A stretch of 64,000 nt of DNA from Hygrocybe punicea. Lineage: Eukaryota > Basidiomycota > Agaricomycetes > Agaricales > Hygrophoraceae. The stretch's first letter is position 1, and the number at the start of each line of letters is the position of its first letter. The stretch lies in assembly GCA_963556145.1 (NCBI GenBank), contig OY744470.1, positions 1,240,001 through 1,304,000 on the forward strand, in the 5' to 3' direction. Below are positions 34,540 through 44,586 of this stretch, in pieces. Position numbers and translations under genes: made by a program. Below the pieces are notes generated by a model. It did not search any database. It had not been told where the DNA came from and saw nothing but the letters and a program-made list of their open reading frames with translations.

Positions 34540-37112
34540 ATGCCTCCAGTGAGCACACCACCATCACCACCGTTTTTATATGGCTATACACGACAGCGAG
34601 CAACCCCTTCGCCTGACATTGTGCTCCGCTGTGTCGTCGAAGGCGACTCGTCGACTTTCAAAGTTGCTGTTTCAACCGATGACTATGTTGAAGACCTGAA
34701 GGAACTTGTTCGCGAGAAGGGCATCGATACTGCCGAGCACGCCATTCTTGCCAAAAAATTGGGCCTTTTCGAGGTGAATACATCCTTAACAATGGTGTGA
34801 AGTATTGGCTTACTTTACTATTGCAATAGGTTGACATCGACCTTAGTGATCACGGCGATGTTTCCCTTACGCGACTTACAATCAAGGAGGGTGAAAACGG
34901 AGTTCAAGTATTGGAGAACTGGAGAAGCGTTAAGCAATATTGGTCCACTCAACCCAACAACGATAGGCTCCACATCTTTGTCAAGCTCCCTGCTTCTGGT
35001 AAGCTCAGATCATCGCTCCGGGCATCACCAGGGCTGATGACATCCTCTCACCTCCACGTAACTTGTCTTGACGCTGTACATTCGACTGCATCAGCTTCTC
35101 GTAAGCATTCAGTTGAACCATATGAGGATGATCGTGCTGTTAGGAAATCAAAGGCTGGTCAGCCATCTCATTATCTTATTTATGCACCATACTGACGAAA
35201 ACCTATCCAAACACCTGTGTTACATGTTTCTGTCGCAAATTTCACACTTGCGCCTCATCTGCACAACATATACTGTATCCGTGCACTGGACTGTTATCAT
35301 ACTACCCAAATGTCTTTGAAGGTTCTTTCCAGAGAAGGTGGGCTGTTAACGGAGCAATTTCTCTCATGAACGAACATTCGTACTACTACCTGGATCCTGC
35401 CGAACAAGATGAAACCGAGCGTTGCCTGGAAGCTGTATCACGTCACCTACTCGTGTTACTCTCGGGAGCTCGATCGTCTGGTAAGACTACACGGTTGTTG
35501 CGACTTAAAAGGATGCTCGAGGAAATGGGTTACCAGAGTCTGTAGTACGTCACCGGCGACCATTGACGGTGTAATTGCTAACTTACATCTTCCATGTACC
35601 TTCAATTAGTGTCTCACTCGAAAGCTTGAACTTTCAACAGTTCTGGGTTTCACTAGGCAATGCAATTCGAATCCGCGATCGCAACCTGAATATATCGTCT
35701 CAGGATCAAATTTTCACTGCATTTGCAAAACCAGGGCGACCTGTCGTTCTCCTCATCGATGAATTCGACAAGTTGTTCTTAGCGCCCGATGATATTAGAA
35801 ATGATTTCCTCGGAGCGCTCCGGGAAATCAGAAACAACAATCACGCATATACGATTGACAGCGTTATTGCTACTGGAACTTTCAACATTCGACGCATGTC
35901 TACGACAGTGTCCTCTCTATCCCCCTTCAACTCCTCAGACTCTATCCATAACCCATATTTTAGCATCGGGGAAACGAGGACGCTCTTTAAAGAATTTGCA
36001 CGGGATAACCACATTGTCATAGCTGATGAAGTTGTCGATGACATATGGGCCAAATCGAACGGGTATATTGCTCAACCTAGTGATCTTTCCTTGTAGCTCA
36101 TATCTCTCACAGTCATCCGGGCATGGTCGGCCTTTGTGGACGTTTCATCATGAACAGACTTGGCTCAATCGTGGAACAGCATTCGCTTACTCTGCCGTAT
36201 TGCAATTGGGAAAGGATTCCTAGCAGTGAACTCATTGCCGAGATCGTTGACCACAACACTTTCCGCTCTATGATCCGATCTCTTCGGCGTTCTGAAGCCA
36301 AAGATGCTATACAACTCTTTCGAACCCGATTTGCTGGATTTCTTGGCACCGTAACACTACAGCCCTACGACGAGGAGCTCGCGGATTTCTTGACAGCAGA
36401 AGGCGTATTACTAAGACCAGATGCGGTGTTGCAATATCGCACGGCATCGCCTCTCGTAGATGGATTAATTCGAGAGCGGGTCATCCCCTTCCACTTTCCT
36501 GACGCTCCTTCAGTTGTTCCTCCACATGGGACTGATCCAGACGATCTCAAAGTTTTGGACACTCTGATTGAGTCGCTCAAATTCTTTGACAAAGATCTCA
36601 TTCGTTTCGCGAGCTCTCGTTCGTACAAGTCATCAACTATCCGAATCCTCGGTCGCTGCCCAGTCAATGTTCCAAGAGAGAGTGTTTATGATACTGAACT
36701 TATGAGGATTCTCACAAACTGGCTATCCAACCAACACGGATGGACAGTCACTGGACGGTGGCATCTGCAAACAATGCTTGGGAAACACAAATACTCCGAC
36801 ATAATATTGCAGAAAGATGACCAACCGCCGATCGTTCTGAAGATTTTAGCGACAGGAGATGAACCCTTTGTCAAATCACACATTGATAAGACTCCCGAAT
36901 ACATGGAGCTTCTCTCTGCTGAAGAAGGATGGGTTATTCATTTTACTTGCGAAGATGGTTACAAACCGGTCTGGCAGTCTGATGATTTGCTGAACAAAGG
37001 TGTAAATGTCGTGCATTTTGTCCATGACATGGAGTTTAAAAGGCTACAGATGTGGGCACGGTGGAAAAATGGTGGGGTCATAGGTAGTAGTGCATCTTTG
37101 ATATTTGAATAA
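34540..37112 (+). CDS. Crinkler (CRN) protein: Ub-like header, P-loop NTPase, REase-like tail
   Basis: Header exons 34540-34773 and 34830-34998 read PDIVLRCVVEGDSSTFKVAV...AKKLGLFE | VDIDLSDHGD...LHIFVKLPAS, the ubiquitin-like CRN header. A short linker exon starts about 35095 (SRKHSVEPYEDD); its 3' junction is uncertain. The NTPase exon (about 35306-35551) has Walker A SGARSSGKTT, then YQSLY joins VSLESLNFQ across an intron (acceptor 35610). Walker B is VVLLIDEFD. Intron 36061-36112 restores AKSNGHPGMVGLCGRF. The last exon 36113-37112 has the nuclease-like region: WTVTGRWHLQ, KYSDIILQ, PIVLKILATG, KTPEYMELL, WVIHFT. CRN effectors of this build are predicted nucleus-acting nucleases or toxins; in fungi their role is unknown. 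No stop interrupts the inferred exons. The usual Glu of the LELLATG motif is Lys here. Confidence 0.85.
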
Positions 37113-38349
37113 AATTTGTTGCATTCAATCTTTAAAGCAGCTTGTCAGGGGAAGTCAGGTTGTGAACTATGGCAAAACTGCCATATGAAGGGTTTTCCTA
37201 GTCTGGAAATCCTTCATATAACCTATTTATGCAGAATGGGAAAATCCACATTACCACAAGCAACTCTACACGTTGCCCTTTCTCTGTATGGGTACTATCT
37301 TGAAATGGCTGCATTTCCACCTCCACCTCCACCTCCACCTCCATGACCAATTGCGCTTCCCACACTACCAAATGACCCCAATGTACCTTGCCTGCTGCAC
37401 CTATCTTTCCCCTCACCATGAACAACATTCTTGGAGCCATGAAGTACCGCAGGGATGCAGAAGTGAGCATCAGTACATATATTATGCATTGTATCCTGTG
37501 TTATGTATTCCCAGCTGAATGACACCCTACCATGTATCCCCAACGATCACCTCAACTCTATCCTGTATAAGCATGGCATTGTTGTGCAAGCAGTAGTGGT
37601 AGCCAACCCCCAAGAAACCTCATTACCTCCAAGTGAATCTTGTCTGCAAGCTGACTTTATTCACAGATGTGGCACCAGCATGGTTCCAAGGGGCAATACA
37701 GCAGCTCCATGTTGATCTCTGGAATGATATAAGGGCCAATATAAGAGGCAATATACTCCAAGATCTCAAGCAGGTATGCTATTATTCTGCATTCTACATA
37801 AAATTCATTCCAATTCTGGCAGCTAATGAACCAGCGCAGAGAAGATGGAAGTGTTAGGTCCTTTGAGATTGTCCCCTTTAATACTGGTCCTCAGTCACCT
37901 GTGAGTTGTGAATTAGCCCTCCCTCATGATGTGTCTGTGAATTGATAACCTTTGATCAGAATCATCTCCTGCTACTGCACTCTGTGAATGCAATTGAGAA
38001 CTTTATTGGAAATCAGTTTGCTGAGTATCTTACTGGCTATGGGGTTGTCCCTCTACCTGCTGGCCCAAATCCTCATGTCACCAACTGCTTGTGGAAGGAG
38101 AGCTTAAAAAAGAGAGCCAGAGTGTCCTTCTGACGTGAACCAGTCCTTTGTTGTACAAAATAGATCAATTTGTAAAGCCTTCAACATGTTTGTCATTAAA
38201 CCACACACTACTGTAATTGTTACACACTCACTCTGGCCCATCAAAACATCCATCATAATATTAATCTGAATATTCTTTGTGCATGATACATTCTCTGCCA
38301 ATGTGACCCCAACAACCATTCTTGCTGATTCTATAACTGCTTTGGCTCT
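37113..38349. other. Repeat-like intergenic, unassigned
   Basis: A (CACCTC)n microsatellite-like tract lies at about 37316-37345. Open stretches at 37503-37857 and 37942-38133 (ENFIGNQFAEYLTGYGV) look like fragments of mobile-element or repeat proteins I cannot assign. The stretch leads directly into gypsy pol remnants. Confidence 0.4.
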
Positions 38350-40815
38350 ATCACCCTCAATGATTGTGAGTCCCACTTCTCTCAACCTAAGCTAGACATC
38401 TTTGGTCTTTATCGTGCCCTCTGCGACCTGTGCTTATACCTAATCAGTGTTCATAACCTTGTAATCGAAGTAGACATGTGCTACATCACAGGCATGCTGT
38501 GCAACCTGGAAATTACACCAAGTGCTAGCATTAACAGCTGGAATGCAATGATTCTCACTTTCCACTGCACTATAATCCATGTTGCAGGTACACACCATGG
38601 TCCAGATGGTCTTTCCAGGCATGTACACCAACCTCTGGATGCTCTGCCTGACAAAGACAGCATAGAAGAAACTGAAGACTGAATCGACCGCCTCTATGGT
38701 CTTGCACATATGATCAATACTCACCATCTGTCCCTGCCATCATTGCGATCTTATTCTGCTTTCACCACACTTGTGAATGGGGACAGTCAGCATCTCAGTG
38801 AGAAGGAAGGATCCAATCCTATGCTTAGCTACAATGATGTACCATGCACTGACTCTGCTCAAAGAGAAGATGATTGGATAGCTCTAGTAAAGTAGTGGCT
38901 CAGCGACTTAAACTGCCCACCTGACCTCACCAATTCTGACTATGTGACTTTCATCCACTACTGTACAGACTTCTTCTTCAATGGAAATAGACTGTGGCAC
39001 AAAGACCCAAATGGTGCACACAAGTTAATCATATTGTGCGATCACCAAACATCAATTATGCAACAAGTCCACAATGAAGTAGGACACAAAGGATTTTATG
39101 TGACTCATGCTATGATCGCATCTGGTGGCCCCACATGCAAGCTGACATCCACTGGCTCATTTGCACATGTTATCTTTGTCAGCTTCGCCAATCCTGCCAA
39201 GTCCTCATTCCCCCTGTTGTCGCAACACCCACCCCACTTTTTGCCAAAATATTTATTGACACAATGCACTTACCAATGTCTACCAGATACAAATATATAA
39301 TCTAAGGATGCTGCTCACTCACCCAATACCTCAAATTCAGAATGCTTCACAATGAAAATGCCCACACCATTGGAGATTGGATATTCAAAGATATTCTCTG
39401 TCAATGGGGTTCTCTGGGTGAAATCATCACAGATAATGGGCCCAAGCTCATAAAAGCCAAAGCAATACCTCTTTGACCACATTTGCATCTCCAGCGACAA
39501 TTCTCATGCAAATAGCCTTGTAGAACAACCACACTATGACGTGTGACAATCACTCTTCAAAGCTCTGGACAGTGACCAGTTCAGATGGGCCAATATGACA
39601 TATTCAGGCTTTTGGGCTGAACATTGTGATGGCAAGTGTTGGTGTAGATCCGGATGGAATCTACAGAAAGGGGTTATCAGGTAAGAAGTGATCTGAGGAG
39701 TTTAGTTTCTATTGAGCAGTCTAATCAATCCAACCCAAATCTGAGGGTTCCAGAACAGAGGGGAAGTGTTGGGGAAAGTACGAAGAGGAAACTGAAGTGT
39801 AGAACTGAGGTGTGGTGATAATCTGTGAGGTGGAATGATAACCTGTCTTCTTCTATCTATTTTGTAGTGTAAAAGTTGTATTACACTACTGGTGGAATCC
39901 TGTGCTGTAGTAACTACATACTACAAGTGAAGGCTGTATGTGATAGGGGAAGAAGTGGAGAGTGAGACAGGAGGCTGGTGCTATGTACTAGGGGACAGGA
40001 AATGAAGATATATGATATACAAATGGATACATACAAATTCCAGGTCATATTAGGAACATCGCGTTGTTGATAGGGATGATTCTGGAGTTGGAATCTGGAG
40101 CGGAATCATTAGAGGGGACCAGAATTAGGCAGAATCAATGATATTGGACTGGAAATGGGTGGGAATGGAGTGGAATATGAAGAGGAAATGGATCCACACA
40201 ATCCAGAGCCTCTACAACGTATCACTGTCCAATGATGAATGGGCTGCTCACCTTACTTCACAGCAACTGGCACTCACCCCCTATTATCTCTCAACATTGT
40301 AGAAGTGACATACCTTCAACCCCCACTAAATTCCATCCTCTACAGACCTCATTGTGCGATGCGCAATCATACTTCAAAAATGTAGCAATGATATTAATCG
40401 CATATACTTGCAAGTCTACGACACTCAATGGACAGCAGCCCAATGATTTGAAAAGCAACATGCTAAGACAATTCACGAATTTGACTTTAAAAGTAGTCAC
40501 TTAGTACTCATCTGCAAGACACAGATAGAGAAAGCACTAAACTGGAAAATGCACCCACGCTACCTTGGTCCCCTCATTGTTATTTCACACAACTTTGGCA
40601 GTGCTTATGTTCTCTGCAAACTTGATAGATTGGTCTTTCACTGGCCGATTGCTGCATTTCAAGTTGTCCCCTACTTTGCCCGCCATTCAATCTCACTCCT
40701 GCCATGCTTCCTCAATATTCCCATGCAACAACTAAATGAGCTTGAAAACAACCCTGACGTCAACAATCAACCTCCTGAAGCACAGGAAGGTGACTCTGAT
40801 GTCGATGATGATTGA
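38350..40815 (+). pseudogene. Ty3/gypsy pol remnant (RNase H to integrase C-terminus)
   Basis: Collinear fragments of a gypsy polyprotein. RNase H end: VHNLVIEVDMCYITGML and GTHHGPDGLSRHVHQP (38440-38682). Integrase zinc-binding region: VHNEVGHKGFYVTHA (about 39060-39120). Core: IIQ...GSLGEIITDNGPK (39290-39450, partly in another frame). C-terminal chromo-like tail: MHPRYLGPLIVISHNFGSAY (40549-40815). Multiple stops and frame changes occur, and a solo LTR splits the core from the tail. gag, protease and RT are not recognisable upstream. The element is dead. Confidence 0.8.
39637..40216 (-). repeat. Solo LTR inserted in the gypsy remnant
   Basis: A 580-base non-coding block starts TGTTGGTGTAGATCC and ends GAGCCTCTACA. 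It interrupts the integrase reading between FWAEHC and the downstream tail. TG...CA ends and no ORF suggest a solo LTR. I could not find an exact target duplication, so the boundaries are approximate. Orientation is assigned from the TGTAGAGG end and is uncertain. Confidence 0.5.
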
Positions 40816-41088
40816 CTAAATTTCGATACTTCTCCTATTTTTGCATAAGATTTAAGTTGCGACAAGAGCAAGACTTTTGTCATGCAAGACTTTGTCTTTG
40901 CAGGGTTTTATGATCTACTGAGCCTTTCCCCTAGATAACTTTATATTTGTTTCTCTGCTTCCTTTCACTTCTTTGGTTCATTTCAGGAACAGACCAATTA
41001 TTTATTATACAGATATAAAAACAACTAAGAATATTTTACATTTATATGACACGGACGGTGCACATGAAGTTTGCAACTTCCCCCCTGC

Positions 41089-41743
41089 TTACTCCTCATC
41101 CTCATCATAGTCCTCCACCTCATCCTCCAGCTGCACCAACTTCCACCTCATCTTGGTCTGCACATTCACCCACACCACAATGCATTCTTTGATCACTGAG
41201 ACCTCCCATAATATGCACTTGCATGCTTCCACATCCATGGCCCATGCACCATGCGGCAGATGGGTACCAATATAGACTATGATATTCATTCACATGTGTT
41301 CAATAGCTAATTGTACTAGTGACACAAGCTTTCTTCGAGTGCCTCCTGTGCTTTCCATTCTGCCTTGGCCACTTCCCTTGCTTTCTTCACCTCTTCTTGA
41401 GCTTTCATCACCTTACCATACAGTCTCAGGAGCAGGATCTCCCCACCCCATTGGAGTGCCTGCTCACCCTCAATGAAGTCCAACACCATGATGGCACTCC
41501 TCTGCATCTCCGGGACATCCTCACTTCCCTCTGTCGGGCCCATTGTCCATCCAAACTTGGGATAATTATACTAGGGGAACAGAAGTATTCAGCAGATTGG
41601 TTAACAAAACTGCGATGACTTACCAGCAGTTTCTCAAATTCCTCCCCCCATGCAACCCACTCTTCTTTGGCAGTGTCCACCTTGGGTTTCGTGTCTGAAT
41701 GAGTCTTGAGAGCCTCGAGAGTGGTGTTGACCATTTTGATCAT
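41089..41743 (-). CDS. Hypothetical coiled-coil protein, possible two-exon gene
   Basis: MVNTTLEALKTHSDTKPKV...FEKLL (from 41743) can be spliced (GTAAGTCATCG donor about 41622, acceptor about 41570) to a Lys/Glu-rich helical stretch (VMKAQEEVKKAREVAKAEWK) ending near 41316. A further acidic fragment (EDEVEDYDEDEE) lies at 41089-41289. It is not recognised. The location between two retroelements suggests a repeat-borne ORF, and the coding status is uncertain. Confidence 0.3.
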
Positions 41744-42131
41744 GGCATTTGGCGATATACAAGCTGGTGGTGGTAGTCAAAGACAAAGGTTAGCAAACAT
41801 CAATGCGTTGCTCTCTGTTTATGAGTCAGACACACACGTGACCTTCCCATGGCCCACACGATTGACTGAGGACAGTCAAGATTTCAGTGAGGAGGAAAAA
41901 TGATATGCAGCTTCCCCTTTTGGCATGAAAACCTTCATATGGCCATTCCTATCTTTCCTATGACTCTTCTGCATCCAGTGTATGTGAAAAACATCCACAC
42001 ACCCCACACACCTATGCAACTTATGCTGACTTACATGTGTGTGGCTTTGATGTTCTTGCTGTATTACGAGTTTTATTAAAAGACTCATTCTTTATCAGAC
42101 CTGGTTCAGTGAGGGTTCGTAATTAATTAAT
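41744..42131. other. Flank of the copia element, nothing recognised
   Basis: No gene recognised. AATTAATTAATT directly abuts the left LTR start at 42132. Confidence 0.4.
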
Positions 42132-44136
42132 TGATTGAGGTTACGAGCTGAGGTGGGAATGTTCAGGGAGAACTGGCAGGGCTGGTGTTCACGCTAGTGA
42201 TGGACAGGTCAGGTTCAGAACCGTGGTTCGAACCTGAACCGATGGGAACCGAACCATGGTTCAGGTCCAGGTTCGAGGCAAGGCGTGAACCGGACCTAAA
42301 GTCCGGTTCCGCGTTCACGTGTTTTTGCACGGTCCAGAACCCATTTGGACCAGTCCGAACCGGTGTCCAAAACGACATCCCAACGGTCCCGTGACATCTT
42401 GATAGGTGAGTCCTTACTACTCTAGCAGAAAGTTAGCGACGTTGACCACCACAGCAGCAGCAACCCCTTGCCAACGTCAACAACGATGACGACGACCTCC
42501 ACCACCAACTGGCGACGACAACAGGCATCACCACCACCACCATCACACAACGACGACGACGACGACCTCCACTGCCAACTGGCAGCAGTAGGGCAACGAT
42601 GATGGCAGAATGATGGCCGTTCAGGCGGCAGCGGCCAGTGCCATGTAAGTTTTATCCGACCATCCACCGCGCTTCCCAGGCCCCCCTTTTCCACCCTATT
42701 GTGGCTGCCCTTCCCCGCCACCCAGCGTCCTATCCACTCCTGGCCCACCTTCCGGCACACAGTGACGATGACGATGACGACGACGATGGCACCACCACCA
42801 TTACATGATGACAACGACAACGACGGCACCACCACCGTCACACAAAGACAATGACGACTTCCACTGTCAACTGGCAGCAGTATGGCGATGACGACGACGA
42901 TGGAACTCGATGGTGGCAACGACTCGAGCCATGAGCCATGGCTTGGGTCTACGGCTACAACTATGGCTATGGCAAGGCAGCAACCACGCAGCGATGGCAG
43001 CGGCAACAACCACCACAGCAGCAACCGGCCCCCTTGCTCAGGCGCCGGTGGCTAACGCCCATGCCCAATGGCGTGAACAGATGGCGAACGGTGGTAGGTG
43101 GGGGGTGGGGGTTGCAACAGCGGGCAGCACAAACAGCAGGAGGCGACTGTGGAGGATGGGGTGAGGCCAGGGCGGGCCAGAGTGCCCCTCTGTTTAATTT
43201 TTTTCTTTAAAAACCACCCCCCCCCCCACCATAGCCCCATGACACCAATGCCAATGCCAATGCCAATGCCAACGTCTCTGATGCTAACAGCAACGGCAAC
43301 GGGACAATGACAACGATGGCGACGACCTCCACCACCAACTGGCAGGAGTAAGGTGACGACGACGATGGAACTGGGCTGATGGTGATGACGACGGCCAAGG
43401 CAACGAGAAGTCCATGCCAATGTCAACACACCAGCCAGCTACAGCCCACAGACCCAACACACGAGCCACAACGGCTATGGCCTAACTCGTTCAGGCGCCA
43501 GTGGCCAGTGCCCACACCAATGGCATGAACAGACAGTGAACGGCGGCAGGCAGGGTTGGTGGGGTTCCAACAGCAAGCAGCACGAATGGCAGGCGTGGGT
43601 GGGGGACTCTGCCCCACCCTCTGTTTAATATTCGTTTACATGTAAAATTACATTAGTACTATAAATACATGGGGGTTGTCACGCTACCTGCGATGCCCTC
43701 TCAATACCATACAAAAGTAGCAATATTAAGGTCCGGTTCTTGGTTCTAGGATTGCCGAACCAGAACTGGACCTGAAAGAACCAGAACCAATGGTTCGGTC
43801 CGAGGTTCTGTACTTAAGTAGAACCGGACCTAGGGTTCGGTCCAGGGTTTGCCAAATTTGGCTGAGAACCGGACCGAACCAGACCTGTCCATCACTAGTT
43901 CACGCGAAGGTGGAAACGAGTGTGTGAGTACCGAATGTACTACATGTAGAATAGAATGGTATCATACCTGGTGTTCACGCGAAGGTGGAAACGAGCGTGA
44001 ACACAAACTACACTAGTGAATAGAATATAAAGGAGCGGGAGCTGATGCAATATACAACTAATATATGAAAAGGAGGTATATTGGAAATGAATCGTAAGGG
44101 GGTATGTGCCTATGATATGAATTGCCCCTTTCGTCA
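42132..44136 (-). repeat. Copia 3' LTR, split by a hAT-like element
   Basis: LTR sequence lies at 42132-42194 and 43898-44136 and matches the 5' LTR at 52014-52629. A ~28-base segment (CTGGTGTTCACGCGAAGGTG...) occurs twice in each LTR, once at the hAT target and once about 80 bases on. Confidence 0.92.
42195..43897. mobile_element. hAT-like non-autonomous element (GGTTC-word family), 1703 bp
   Basis: Terminal inverted repeats TAGTGATGGACAGGTC lie inside an exact 8-base duplication, GTTCACGC (42187-42194 and 43898-43905). The sister LTR at 52068 shows the same site uninterrupted, proving the boundaries. Subterminal words are GAACC/GGTTC/CCGGACC. The interior is CGA/CAA/CAC trinucleotide-rich with two imperfect ~110-base repeats (about 43040-43190 and 43500-43620). 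No transposase. Confidence 0.95.
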
Positions 44137-44154
44137 CTCCCACTCAATGAAATA

Positions 44155-44586
44155 TCAATGTTCTCCCACTCCAAGGGCATCCTGGAACTTCTCGAAGGTT
44201 TCGCGCAGCAGTTGCTTAGTAAAGATGTCGGCGAGCATGTCTTTTGTCGAGCAGAACCGAAGATCGACTTCAGAGTTGGCAACGTGCTCTTGAATAAAAT
44301 GGTGACGGATATCTATGTGTTTGGCGTGGGAATGGGATACTGGGTTCCTAGATAGCGCAATACACCCTTTGTTGTTGTCGTGAATAGTTGTTGCGCGAGT
44401 TTGAGGAAATCCAATGTCCTTCAACAGCGAGCGGAGCCAGATGGCTTCTTTGGTTGCATTCGACGCGGCCATGTATTCAGCTTCGGTTGTGGATAGGGCA
44501 ACTGTTGGCTGTTTCTTGGAAGACCAGGACACAGAGCCCCCAGCAATGTCAAAGATGAATCTGCCAACAGAATGCCTTGAGTCCGG
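44155..44586 (-). pseudogene. Copia RNase H domain (C-terminal pol fragment)
   Basis: From the insertion boundary at 44586 it reads DSRHSVGRFIFDIAGGSVSW, then SSKKQPTVALSTTEAEYMAA, IHDNNKGCIAL and HIDIRHHFIQEHV, ending GVGEH at 44155. This is the typical copia RNase H with TEAEY and D-N residues and the HIDIRHH tail. The short-LTR element separates it from RT; the pre-insertion codons GAC CCG GAC connect the two. Confidence 0.92.

Noticed and set aside
42422..43210. 200-codon minus-strand and ~90-codon plus-strand frames
   Set aside because: Low-complexity CGA/CAC repeats inside the 42195-43897 element.
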